Shown here one piece after another: positions 34,575-43,629 of a DNA stretch of 64,000 nucleotides. Both the position numbers and the translations under genes were made by a program. Origin of the DNA: Arachnia propionica (GTDB taxonomy: Bacteria > Actinomycetota > Actinomycetes > Propionibacteriales > Propionibacteriaceae); NCBI RefSeq assembly GCF_003859805.1, contig NZ_RQZG01000008.1, positions 1 to 64,000 on the forward strand, read 5' to 3'. Below the pieces are notes generated by a model. It was not told the origin of the DNA. It ran no database searches and was given only the letters and a program-made list of their open reading frames with translations. The number at the start of each line of letters is the position of its first letter. The stretch's first letter is position 1.

Positions 34575-35770
34575 AACGCATCGGTTACGTCCTGAAGGTC
34601 TACCCCCGGTTCTCCGAGACGTTCATCGTCACGGAGATCCTGGCCCGGGAATCCCACGACGAGGAGATCACGATCTTCGCCCTGCGCCCCACCACCGACG
34701 CCCGGTTCCACCCGGAGATCGCGCGGGTGCAGGCCCCCGTGAGGTGGGTTCCCCGACCACTGAAGAGCAGCGACTTCTGGCTGGAGATCGCGAGGACCCT
34801 CGGTGAGTTCCCCACCTTCCAGGAACCCTTCGCGAGGATCGCCCCGCAGCTGGCAGACCTGCCCACCTCCGAGGTGGCCCAGGGGATCGCCCTGGCCCGG
34901 ATGGCACTGGACGAGGGCATCGACCACCTCCACGCACACTTCGCCTCCATGGCCGGACGGGTGGCCTGGATCGCCTCCCGTCTGAGCGGCCTGCCCTACA
35001 CCGTCACCACCCATGCCAAGGACATCTACCACGAGTCCGTGGATCCGGTGTGGCTGCGTCGGGTGTGCGGCGACGCCCAACAGGTCATCGCCATCAGCCA
35101 GTTCAACCAACGTCACCTCGAGCAGGTGCTGGAGGGCACCGGGGCCAACGTGGTGCTGCAGTACAACGCCCTCGAGCTGGACCGGTTCATCTACTCGGAT
35201 CCGGCTCCCCGCAGCGAGGTGCTGCGCATCTCGGCCGTGGGGCGGCTGGTGCCGAAGAAGGGATTCGCCGATCTCATCGCCGCCGTGGCCCGGCTGGAGG
35301 TGCCCGTCGAGGTGCAGATCGCAGGTGACGGCGAGGAACGTGCGGCGCTGGAGGCACGGATCACGGAGGCCGGCCTGGGGGATCGGGTGCGTCTGATCGG
35401 GCCGAGGACCCAGAGTGAGGTCATCGAACTGGTGCGCAACTCGGATGTCTTCGCCGCCCCGTGCATCCCGGCCGAGGACGGCAACATCGACGGCCTGCCC
35501 ACCGTCGTGCTCGAGGCGATGGCTCTGGGCACCCCGGTGCTGGCGACCTCGGTGAGCGGTCTTCCCGAGGTGATCCACCACCTGGAGACCGGCCTGATGA
35601 TTGAGCCGGGTGACGTGGCCGCGCTGACCGAGGCCCTGACCCGGATCGCGACCGGACAGGTCCCGGTGGAACGACTGGCCCGCAACGCCCGCGCCCTCAT
35701 CGAGGAGCGTTTCGACAGCCGACGGCAGGCGGCCCGACTTCTTGAAATGCAGAACGACGAGGTGAAGTGA
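34571..35770 (+). CDS. GT4-family glycosyltransferase (first)
   Basis: Retaining GT-B enzyme of 399 residues. N-terminal YVLKVYPRFSETFIVTEI is typical of polysaccharide GT4 enzymes of the WcaL/colanic type. The donor domain has VGRLVPKKGFADLI, the EX7E-like stretch EDGNIDGLPTVVLEAMALGTPVLAT, and a GGDGEE-like IAGDGEER. It may add the second sugar of the glycan. Overlaps its upstream neighbour by 4 bases and lies 2 bases before (or overlaps) the next gene. Confidence 0.88.
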   Translation: MKRIGYVLKVYPRFSETFIVTEILARESHDEEITIFALRPTTDARFHPEIARVQAPVRWVPRPLKSSDFWLEIARTLGEFPTFQEPFARIAPQLADLPTSEVAQGIALARMALDEGIDHLHAHFASMAGRVAWIASRLSGLPYTVTTHAKDIYHESVDPVWLRRVCGDAQQVIAISQFNQRHLEQVLEGTGANVVLQYNALELDRFIYSDPAPRSEVLRISAVGRLVPKKGFADLIAAVARLEVPVEVQIAGDGEERAALEARITEAGLGDRVRLIGPRTQSEVIELVRNSDVFAAPCIPAEDGNIDGLPTVVLEAMALGTPVLATSVSGLPEVIHHLETGLMIEPGDVAALTEALTRIATGQVPVERLARNARALIEERFDSRRQAARLLEMQNDEVK

Positions 35771-35772
35771 CG

Positions 35773-36903
35773 ATGCGTGTCGCATACGTGAGTGTCGATC
35801 CGGGTATCCCGGTCTTCGGGACGAAGGGGGCCTCGGTCCATGTGCAGGAGGTGATCCGTGAACTGCTGTCCCGAGGACACCAGGTGCGGGTCCACACCAC
35901 GCGCAGGGGAGACCGGGTGCCGGCGGACCTGACCGGGCTCGAGGTCGTCGAGCTCCCGATGACCTCCCACGAACCCGCCGCCCGGGAGCAGGAGCAACGA
36001 CAGGCCTCGGCGGAGATCGCCCGACGCGTCCTTGCCGATGGTGCGGATCTGGTCTACGAGCGGTACTCCCTGTTCAGCACGGTCATCGCCGAACTGGCCG
36101 GGAGCGCCGGCATCCCCGGGATCCTCGAGGTCAACGCCCCGTTGATCGAGGAGCAGGGCAACCACCGCAGCCTCGTCGACGAGGCCGCGGCCTCCCGCGC
36201 CCTCGTCGCCCAGGCGGAGGCCGCCAGCGCCGTGATCTGTGTCTCCGACCCGGTACGTGACTGGGTCCTGGAGCGGGTTCCCGCTGCCCGGGCCCACACC
36301 GTTCCCAACGGGGTCAGCCTGACCCGGATCCGTCCTCAGCTCGAGGCCCCCGGCGAGGTGGTGGTCACCTTCGTCGGCACCCTCAAGCCCTGGCACGGGG
36401 TCTCCGACCTGATCCAGGCCGCCTCCCTGGCCAAGCAGCCCTGGCGGGTGCGGATCATCGGCGACGGCCCCGAACGGGAGAACCTGATCACCCAGGCCGA
36501 GGCCCTCGGGGTGAAGGTCGACTTCCGTGGAGCCGTCGCGCCCAGCGAGATGCCCGAGCACCTGGCCGGATCGGCCATCGGTGTCGCCCCGTACCCCGAC
36601 CTCGGCGGGGGCAACACCCAGTACTTCTCGCCGCTGAAGGTCTACGAGTACCTCGCGGCGGGGCTGCCCGTCGTCGCGTCCGCTGTCGGTCAGGTGCCGG
36701 AGATCATCGCGGACTGCGGGGTGCTGGTGCCACCCTCCGACCCTGCCGCGCTGGCCTCGGCCATCGATGATCTCGCCGCCGACCCGCTGCTGCGGGGGCA
36801 ACTCGGCGGTCGTGCCCGTTGTGCCGCCGAGCAACGCCACAGCTGGGAGGCCGCGGTCACCCGGATCCTCCGGCTCGCGGGCGTGGAGGCGATGCATGGC
36901 TGA
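35773..36903 (+). CDS. GT4-family glycosyltransferase (second)
   Basis: Second GT4 enzyme, 376 residues. The acceptor domain starts MRVAYVSVDPGIPVFGTKGASVHV; the donor side has VGTLKPWHGVSDLI, IIGDGPEREN and SPLKVYEYLAAGLPVVAS with the EX7E glutamates replaced or shifted. A GTG at 35767 would overlap the previous stop; the ATG at 35773 follows GAGGTGAAG. It overlaps the ABC exporter gene by 8 bases. Confidence 0.87.
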   Translation: MRVAYVSVDPGIPVFGTKGASVHVQEVIRELLSRGHQVRVHTTRRGDRVPADLTGLEVVELPMTSHEPAAREQEQRQASAEIARRVLADGADLVYERYSLFSTVIAELAGSAGIPGILEVNAPLIEEQGNHRSLVDEAAASRALVAQAEAASAVICVSDPVRDWVLERVPAARAHTVPNGVSLTRIRPQLEAPGEVVVTFVGTLKPWHGVSDLIQAASLAKQPWRVRIIGDGPERENLITQAEALGVKVDFRGAVAPSEMPEHLAGSAIGVAPYPDLGGGNTQYFSPLKVYEYLAAGLPVVASAVGQVPEIIADCGVLVPPSDPAALASAIDDLAADPLLRGQLGGRARCAAEQRHSWEAAVTRILRLAGVEAMHG

Positions 36904-38698
36904 GGGCAGGCGCTCGGCGATGCGCCGAACTCTCAGTCTCGTCGGTCCTGACGTGGCACCTCACCGGTGGCTCATCGTCGGGGGCACGTTCTCGTTGCTG
37001 CTGGACGTCGTGTTCCGGGTGCTCGAGCCCTGGCCCATGAAGATCGTCATCGACGCTGTGACGAACTCACTCGGGGCCGAGGTCTCGGGACGCCCTGCCA
37101 GCATCGGCCTGCTGGTGACCTGTGGGGTGGCGTTGGTTCTCATCGTCGCGTTGCGGGCCGCCAGCAACTACCTGGCAACCCTGTGCTTCGCGCTGATCGG
37201 TGCCCGTGCCGCGACCAGCCTCCGGGCCAGGGTGTTCCGGCACGTCCAGGGACTGTCGCTGCAGTTCCACGCCCGCAACCGCAGCGCCGACACCGTGCAG
37301 CGGTTGGTCAGCGACGTGGCCCGCATGCAGGAGGTCGCCACGACGGCCGGGCTGCCCCTGCTGGCCAACGTCGCGACCCTGCTCGTGATGATCGTCGTCA
37401 TGGTCATCCTGGATCCGCTCCTGGCCCTGGTGGTCGTGCTGGCGATCCTCGGCTTCGCTCTCACCTCCAGACGTACCTCCGGGAAGATCACCTCGGCTGC
37501 GCGACGTACCCGCAAGGGGGAGGGCCAGCTGGCCAACACCGCACAGGAGAGTCTGGCCGCGATGCCCGTGGTCCAGGCCTACGGCCTCGAGCGCACGGTG
37601 GAGGGACACTTCACCGGGGCCAATCTGGTCTCCCTCAAGCAGGGGGTCCAGTCCCGACGCTTCGCCGCCCGCCTGGAGCGGGGCACCGATGTGATCGTCG
37701 GTCTCGCCACCGCCGTCGTGCTGATCGGTGGTGCCTTCCGGGTGCTCAGCGGCGACATCACCCCCGGCGACCTGGTGCTGTTCATCAGTTACCTGCGCAC
37801 CGCCATGAAGCCCCTGCGGGACATGGCGAAGTACACGGGACGGATCGCCCGCGCCAGTGCCTCCGGGGAACGGGTGGCTGATCTGCTGGAGCAGGTCCCC
37901 GACATCACCAGCCCCGCCGATCCGGTGCCGCTCGGTCACGTGCGTGGTGCCATCGACTTCCAGCAGGTCCGGGCCTCCTACGACGGTCACCAGGTGTTGC
38001 ACGGCATCGATCTGTCGGTCGCCCCGGGGGAGCGGGTCGCCATCATCGGTCCGTCCGGTTCCGGCAAGTCGACCCTGGTCTCGTTGCTGGTGCGGGCCAT
38101 GGATCCCACCTCCGGCTCGGTCCGACTCGACGGGAAACCCCTCACCCGACTCGACCTCGCCGAACTCAGGGGCAACATCTCCCTGCTGCACCAGGAAGCC
38201 GTGCTGTTCACCGGCACCATCCGTTCCAACATCCGGTTGGGCCGGGCATCGGCCAGTGACGAGGAGGTCGAGGCCGCCGCGGTGGCCGCCAACGCGCACG
38301 ACTTCATCATGGCCCTGCCCGATGGGTACGACACGGTGGTGGGGGAGCGCGGCGGTACCCTCTCCGGCGGGCAACGTCAGCGCATCGCCATCGCACGGGC
38401 GTTGCTGCGCGGCTCCAGGGTCGTGGTCCTCGACGAGGCCACCACCGGACTCGACCCGGAGGGTGCGGCGCTGGTGCTCGATGCGATCGACCGGCTCGCC
38501 GCAGGCCGTACCACCCTGGCCGTCACCCATGACGCCCAGGTGGTGCTCCGCGCCTCCCGTGTGGTGTGGATCGAGAACGGACACATCCGCATGGACGCCT
38601 CCCCGCAGGAACTGCTCGCCACCAACCCGGTCTTCAGGTCCTGGATCGAGGCGAGTGGCCGGGATGCCGATTCGATCACCGTCGGGGAGCCGGAATGA
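36896..38698 (+). CDS. ABC exporter, fused membrane and ATPase domains
   Basis: Half-transporter of 600 residues that should act as a homodimer. The membrane domain (about 20-310) has six helices; the nucleotide-binding domain has Walker A IGPSGSGKST, Q-loop LHQEAVLF, signature LSGGQRQRIAIARALL, Walker B VVVLDEATTGLD and H-loop VTHDAQ. Type I exporters with glycosyltransferase neighbours usually flip lipid-linked glycans or lipids. ATG at 36896 lies 6 bases after GGAGG. The stop overlaps the first kinase-like gene by 4 bases. Confidence 0.9.
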   Translation: MAEGRRSAMRRTLSLVGPDVAPHRWLIVGGTFSLLLDVVFRVLEPWPMKIVIDAVTNSLGAEVSGRPASIGLLVTCGVALVLIVALRAASNYLATLCFALIGARAATSLRARVFRHVQGLSLQFHARNRSADTVQRLVSDVARMQEVATTAGLPLLANVATLLVMIVVMVILDPLLALVVVLAILGFALTSRRTSGKITSAARRTRKGEGQLANTAQESLAAMPVVQAYGLERTVEGHFTGANLVSLKQGVQSRRFAARLERGTDVIVGLATAVVLIGGAFRVLSGDITPGDLVLFISYLRTAMKPLRDMAKYTGRIARASASGERVADLLEQVPDITSPADPVPLGHVRGAIDFQQVRASYDGHQVLHGIDLSVAPGERVAIIGPSGSGKSTLVSLLVRAMDPTSGSVRLDGKPLTRLDLAELRGNISLLHQEAVLFTGTIRSNIRLGRASASDEEVEAAAVAANAHDFIMALPDGYDTVVGERGGTLSGGQRQRIAIARALLRGSRVVVLDEATTGLDPEGAALVLDAIDRLAAGRTTLAVTHDAQVVLRASRVVWIENGHIRMDASPQELLATNPVFRSWIEASGRDADSITVGEPE

Positions 38699-39816
38699 AC
38701 CACGAACTGGTCTCACTGCTCACCCGGGTGCTGGACCCCGACTGGTTGGGTGAGCACACCGGTGCACCGGTGCGCGCGGCGCGGCTGAGGGTGAAACCGC
38801 GCACCTCGATCAGTGTCTCGCTGGTCTCCGGGGACGACGGCGTGGGCGTCGGCTGGATGCGGGTGCTGTGGCCCATCAACCATGTCAAGGCCGATCTGGC
38901 CCTGCGGGATGCCGAGAGACACGGCTACCACGTGGACGTGAGGCACGTCACGCAACGGCTCGTCACCGTCACCGGCCCCACCGAGGGGGATCCGAAGCTG
39001 CGACGCAACCTCCGTCGTGCCCTCTCGGGAGGGCTGCTCAGCGCCTGGCCACCCGCAGAGCTGCTGCGGTACAACCCGATGCGCCGCCTCGTGGTGCGCG
39101 ACGGTGACCGGGTGGTCAGGATCGCCGCGAAGGCCGCCCCGGGTGAGGAGGAGATCCTGGATCTCGTCTCCGGGATCGTCCCGTGCCCTGAACGTCTCGA
39201 CGACCGCAGCCTGCCCGGGTGCAGTGCCGTCCGTTTCACCGGTGACGGTGATCTCGCGGCCCTGCCCAGCAGCGCCGGGGCCGAACAAACCGGAAGGCTC
39301 ATCGCACGGCTGCACGACGCTGTCGTCGCTCCCGGTGAGCTCCATGACCACTTGGGCTCACGCGGCCTCGACCCGGTGCGGCAGGGTCTCTGCCACGCCG
39401 ACCTGCTGGATCATCTCGCCCCCACGCTGGCAGCCAGGGTCCGCAGGACGCTCGCCCAGCTGCCCCCCTGGCCCACCACCGGTGGGGTGTTGTCCCATGG
39501 TGATCTCTCCCCGGACCAGGTGCTGGTGGTCCGGGACGGGACGAGGGTGTGGCTCACCGACTTCGACCGGGCACAGTTGGCCCCGGTCGCGGCGGATCTC
39601 GGTTCCTTCCTGTCCGAGGCCACCCCCGAGATCGGAGCCGCCTTCCGCGCCGGATACGAAGCAGCCGGTGGGACGCCGCTGGATGAGGAGGACATCGCCC
39701 ACGGCATCGCATGGTCCTGGACCCTGCGGTTGATGGACCCGCTGCGCCATGCCGACCCGAACTGGCAGGAGCGGGTGGAGCAGCAGCTGGACCGGATCGA
39801 CGAGGTGCTGTCATGA
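38695..39816 (+). CDS. APH-fold phosphotransferase-like protein (first)
   Basis: Protein of 373 residues with the aminoglycoside/choline-kinase fold. The catalytic loop reads VLSHGDLSPDQVLV and the metal loop LTDFDRAQLAPVAADLGSFL. The HxDxxxxN motif has Gln in place of the second metal-binding Asn. The N-terminal lobe is hard to recognise, with a Lys candidate around VRIAAKAAPG. Substrate unknown; in this context it could phosphorylate a sugar or lipid carrier. It is coupled by ATGA to both neighbours. Confidence 0.8.
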   Translation: MNHELVSLLTRVLDPDWLGEHTGAPVRAARLRVKPRTSISVSLVSGDDGVGVGWMRVLWPINHVKADLALRDAERHGYHVDVRHVTQRLVTVTGPTEGDPKLRRNLRRALSGGLLSAWPPAELLRYNPMRRLVVRDGDRVVRIAAKAAPGEEEILDLVSGIVPCPERLDDRSLPGCSAVRFTGDGDLAALPSSAGAEQTGRLIARLHDAVVAPGELHDHLGSRGLDPVRQGLCHADLLDHLAPTLAARVRRTLAQLPPWPTTGGVLSHGDLSPDQVLVVRDGTRVWLTDFDRAQLAPVAADLGSFLSEATPEIGAAFRAGYEAAGGTPLDEEDIAHGIAWSWTLRLMDPLRHADPNWQERVEQQLDRIDEVLS

Positions 39817-40826
39817 CGCTGCTCACCACGTTGCTGGAACGTCCCGACGTGACCCGGGTGTGGCCCGGGAAACGCGGTTCACTCACCTTCGAGTGGGTTG
39901 ACGACCGCGGTCTGGTCCGGGCAGGGAGGTTGGCCGCCGACGGTGGGATGGATCTTCTCGACCACGCCGTCGACCCGGCCCTCCCAGGACTCTCGGACAG
40001 GACCCCGGGACCTGTCGTGGTCCACCGTTACGGCCGCCGGGCGGTGGCGGTCGGGGATGATCGGGTGGTCAAGTACACCCGGGGGGGACACGCGGCAGCC
40101 ATCGTGGCCAACTCCACAGGCTTTGCCACGCTGTGCCGACACGCCGGGTTGCGCACACCGCAGGTGCTGCACCACGACGACGCCAGCATCGAGTTCGACA
40201 GGTGCCCCGGCACGAGTCTCCATGATCTGGGTGATGCCGGCATCGAGGGGTGGCGCCACTTCGTCGCGGCCTGGCCGGAGCTCGTGGCCACCTCGGTTCC
40301 CCTGCCCAGCCATCGGGGCATCGACGAGGCCACCACCCTGCAGCGCTGGTACGAGCACGCCACCCGGCACGGAGCCGTTCCGGAATCGGCCCGGCTCGCC
40401 GACCGGGTCACCGCCCTGTGCGACGCCTTGGCGGCCGGCGACGGCCCAGCGGTGCCCATCCACCGGGACCTGCACGACAAGCAACTGCTCTGGGACGGCA
40501 GCGAACTGACGCTGCTGGACCTGGACCTCGGGTCGAGCGGGGAGATCGCCCTCGACCTCGGGAACCTCTGGGCCCATGCCGAGGTGCGACGACGGCAGTC
40601 GGTGCTGTCGACGACCGGCCTGACCGTGCTGAGCGACCTGCTCGGGCAGGCCGTCGAACAGCTCAGCGCCGACCCGGATCGAGTGGCACTCCACCGCAGC
40701 GCGTCACGGCTGCGCATCGCCTTCGTCCACGCCTTCCGGCCTGCGGACCGAGGTTGGCTCACCGGTTGGGTGGAGGAATGCCTCGCCCAACCCCTTCATG
40801 CCCCATTGGAAAGGACACTGTCATGA
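39813..40826 (+). CDS. APH-fold phosphotransferase-like protein (second)
   Basis: Protein of 337 residues, a distant relative of the preceding one. The N-lobe has DRVVKYTRGG with a candidate ATP-binding Lys; the catalytic loop is VPIHRDLHDKQLLWDG and the metal loop LTLLDLDLGSSGEIALDLGN. Again Gln stands where Asn is usual. Sharing this change argues for a family habit rather than decay. Overlaps ugd by 4 bases. Confidence 0.8.
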   Translation: MTLLTTLLERPDVTRVWPGKRGSLTFEWVDDRGLVRAGRLAADGGMDLLDHAVDPALPGLSDRTPGPVVVHRYGRRAVAVGDDRVVKYTRGGHAAAIVANSTGFATLCRHAGLRTPQVLHHDDASIEFDRCPGTSLHDLGDAGIEGWRHFVAAWPELVATSVPLPSHRGIDEATTLQRWYEHATRHGAVPESARLADRVTALCDALAAGDGPAVPIHRDLHDKQLLWDGSELTLLDLDLGSSGEIALDLGNLWAHAEVRRRQSVLSTTGLTVLSDLLGQAVEQLSADPDRVALHRSASRLRIAFVHAFRPADRGWLTGWVEECLAQPLHAPLERTLS

Positions 40827-42133
40827 GAATCTCAGTCATCGGATGCGGCTACCTGGGTGCCGTCCACGCCGCCTGCATGGCACGTCTCGGTCACGACGTC
40901 CTGGGGGTGGACGTCGACCGGAACAGGATCGCGGCCCTGAAGGAACACCGTCCCCCGTTCTACGAGCCGGGCTTCGAGGAACTGCTCGCGGAGGTGGCCG
41001 ACTCCGGGAGGCTGCGGTTCACCTCGGAGCCGCAGATCATCGACCTGGGGGCGGTCGACGTCCACTTCATCGCCGTCGGCACCCCGCAGGGACCGACCGG
41101 TGCGGCGGATCTCAGCTATGTCGAATCCGCCATCGAGTCGATCCTGCCCGCGCTGCGGCTGAACCCGGGGGCGCTCGTGGTGGGCAAGTCGACGGTGCCG
41201 GTCGGGACCGCGTCCAGGCTGGCCGACAAGGTCGAGGCCGCCGGGGGGCGGCTGGTGTGGAACCCGGAGTTCCTCCGCGAGGGGTTCGCCATCGAGGACA
41301 CCCTGCGGCCCGACCGGATCGTCTACGGGGTCAGCCCCGACCCGCACCATGCCGGGGAGGGGCAGCGGGTCCTCGACGAGGTGTACCTCGATCTCCTGGT
41401 CGCGGGGATTCCGCGCCTGGTGACCGACTACGCCACCGCCGAGCTGGTGAAGGTGGCGGCGAACTCGTTCCTCGCCACGAAGATCAGCTTCATCAACGCG
41501 ATGGCCGAGGTCTGCGAGGCCGCCGGGGGGGATGTGACCGCGCTGGCGGAGGCCATCGGGTACGACGTGCGGATCGGCAAGCAGTTCCTCAAGGCCGGGG
41601 TGGGCTTCGGCGGGGGGTGCCTGCCGAAGGACATCCGGGCCTTCGTGGCCCGTTCGGAGGAGCTCGGCGTCAGCGGGCTGGCCTTCCTCAAGGAGGTCGA
41701 CCGCATCAACCAGGCCCGCCGCGACCGGGTGGTGGAGCTGGCGACGGCGACACTGGGGGAGGACCTGGCAGGGGCCCGGATCGCCGTGCTCGGGGCGTCG
41801 TTCAAGCCGCGCAGCGACGACATCCGGGACTCGCCCGCCCTCGAGGTGGCCGCCAGGCTGCAACGGGCCGGGGCGAGTGTGACGATCACGGATCCGAAGG
41901 CCCTGCCAGCGGTGCGGTCCCGGTGGCCTGAGCTCAACGCGGTCGACTCCATCGACGAGGCCCTGCGCGATGCCGACCTGGTGCTGGTGCTCACCGAGTG
42001 GGACGAGTACCGGGAGCTCGACCCGACCGCTCTGGAGCAGGTGCGTCGTCGCATCGTCATCGATGGCAGGAACTGCCTCGAACCGGCGGTGTGGCGGGCG
42101 GCCGGCTGGGACTACACCGGGCTTGGGCGCTGA
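40823..42133 (+). CDS. ugd: UDP-glucose 6-dehydrogenase
   Basis: NAD-dependent oxidation of UDP-glucose to UDP-glucuronate, 436 residues. It has the Rossmann loop VIGCGYLGAVHAACMA, GKSTVPVGT, NPEFLREGFAIED and the catalytic Cys266 in VGFGGGCLPKD, with the C-terminal NAD-sugar domain to the end (GASFKPRSDDIRDSP). It gives the operon its donor, so the exported glycan probably contains glucuronate or a derivative. ATG overlaps the second kinase gene. Confidence 0.94.
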   Translation: MRISVIGCGYLGAVHAACMARLGHDVLGVDVDRNRIAALKEHRPPFYEPGFEELLAEVADSGRLRFTSEPQIIDLGAVDVHFIAVGTPQGPTGAADLSYVESAIESILPALRLNPGALVVGKSTVPVGTASRLADKVEAAGGRLVWNPEFLREGFAIEDTLRPDRIVYGVSPDPHHAGEGQRVLDEVYLDLLVAGIPRLVTDYATAELVKVAANSFLATKISFINAMAEVCEAAGGDVTALAEAIGYDVRIGKQFLKAGVGFGGGCLPKDIRAFVARSEELGVSGLAFLKEVDRINQARRDRVVELATATLGEDLAGARIAVLGASFKPRSDDIRDSPALEVAARLQRAGASVTITDPKALPAVRSRWPELNAVDSIDEALRDADLVLVLTEWDEYRELDPTALEQVRRRIVIDGRNCLEPAVWRAAGWDYTGLGR

Positions 42134-42168
42134 ACGCACGGACCTCCCGACACGGGACAATGGGTCTC

Positions 42169-43629
42169 ATGAAACGGCTCCTGAGATTCGTGATCGGACC
42201 GATCTCGGTTCGCATCATGCTGGCGGTGATCCTCGTCTCCGGAGTGGCGCTGGCGATGTCGGGAACCATCGTGTGGCTCTTCCAGGAGCGTCACCTGGAG
42301 GAGATCGCCACGCAGAGTCTGCAGCGGGTCCGGGCGCGTCTGGAACAGGAGATCAAGCAGCCCGATCCCAACACCGGGGAACCCTACGCCTCGATCTCCG
42401 CGGTCCTGCACACCCACATGCAGCACAGTGTCCGCAGTCCTGACGCGGGTGAGGTGGGATTTCTGGGAACAGCGGTCGCCTACGTGACGCAGGCCGGGAC
42501 CCAGATCCGCCCGGAACGTGACAAGGATCTGATCATGCAGATCCGGCAGGACCTGCGTGGCACCGACAGCGTGATCCGCACGATCGAGACCCCCGTCACC
42601 CGGTACCGCGTCCTGGTGGTGCCGATCAGCCTGGGCGAGGAGACCGGAGGTCTCGCCCAGGCGATCGACATGCAGAAGGCCAGCGCCGAGCTGCGGGACA
42701 CGATGCGGCAGTACACCGTCGTCGCCGTGGCGACGGTGCTGCTGCTGATCGTGCCCACCTGGCTGGTCATGGGGCGTCTGCTCAGGCCCATCGGGGAACT
42801 GCGACGTGCCACCGACGCCATCGACGAGAACGACCTGACCACGCGGGTCTCGATCCGGGGCCGGGACGACCTCTCGGCACTGGCCCGTGCCGTCAACCGC
42901 ATGTTGGACCGGGTGCAGGCGGCGGTGGAGGCGCAGCGGAACCTGCTCGATGACGTGAGCCATGAGCTGCGCACCCCGATCACCATCGTCAGGGGACACC
43001 TGGAACTGATGGACGCCTCCGACCCGGAGGACGTCAACGCCACGCGGAAGGTGTCCATCGACGAGTTGGACCGGATGGGTGCCCTGGTCTCCGACCTGCT
43101 CCTGCTGGCCAAGGCCGAGCAGGCGGATTTCGTGGTCCCGGTCCCGACGGAGCTGGCCGAACTGACGCTGCAGGTGTTGACGAAGGCGCGCGCCCTGGGC
43201 AATCGCGACTGGCGGCTGGAGGGTCTCGCCGAGGGCACGGCGGTGCTGGACCCCGGGCGGATCACCCAGGCGTGGCTGCAGCTGGCCTCCAATGCGGTCA
43301 AGTACTCGGCCGAGGGAACGTGCATCGGGATCGGCAGCACGGTGGTGGGGTCCGACGTGCTGCTCCACATCCAGGACCAGGGCATCGGGATGAGCGCGGA
43401 GGAGATGGCGACGGTGAGCACCCGTTCCTTCCGAACGGGATCAGCTGCGCTGCTCGCCAGCGGACACGGCCTCGGACTGAGTATCGTGAAGAGCATCGCC
43501 GAGGCCCATGGGGGACGGCTCGAGATCCAGTCGGAGGAGGGGCGTGGTTCCCTCTTCACGTTGCGTGTCCCGAGGACCGGGCCGGAGGGCGGTGAGGGCA
43601 CTCTCGCACAGGAAGGGCATGGATCATGA
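42169..43629 (+). CDS. sensor histidine kinase with HAMP domain
   Basis: Histidine kinase of 486 residues. Membrane helices at about 15-38 and 180-200 frame an extracytoplasmic sensor of about 140 residues with several charged and His residues. HAMP follows (RLLRPIGELRRATDAI), then HisKA with DDVSHELRTP and a HATPase domain (NAVKY, DQGIGMS, GHGLGLSIV). The ATG at 42169 fits a GACAAT hexamer 7 bases upstream (leaderless); ATG at 42160 is possible. It is co-translated with the regulator at 43626 and lies 35 bases after ugd. Confidence 0.9.
   Translation: MKRLLRFVIGPISVRIMLAVILVSGVALAMSGTIVWLFQERHLEEIATQSLQRVRARLEQEIKQPDPNTGEPYASISAVLHTHMQHSVRSPDAGEVGFLGTAVAYVTQAGTQIRPERDKDLIMQIRQDLRGTDSVIRTIETPVTRYRVLVVPISLGEETGGLAQAIDMQKASAELRDTMRQYTVVAVATVLLLIVPTWLVMGRLLRPIGELRRATDAIDENDLTTRVSIRGRDDLSALARAVNRMLDRVQAAVEAQRNLLDDVSHELRTPITIVRGHLELMDASDPEDVNATRKVSIDELDRMGALVSDLLLLAKAEQADFVVPVPTELAELTLQVLTKARALGNRDWRLEGLAEGTAVLDPGRITQAWLQLASNAVKYSAEGTCIGIGSTVVGSDVLLHIQDQGIGMSAEEMATVSTRSFRTGSAALLASGHGLGLSIVKSIAEAHGGRLEIQSEEGRGSLFTLRVPRTGPEGGEGTLAQEGHGS

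Noticed and set aside
38695-40826. Aminoglycoside resistance kinases
   Set aside because: The fold is shared but the motif is altered and both lie inside a glycan export operon.
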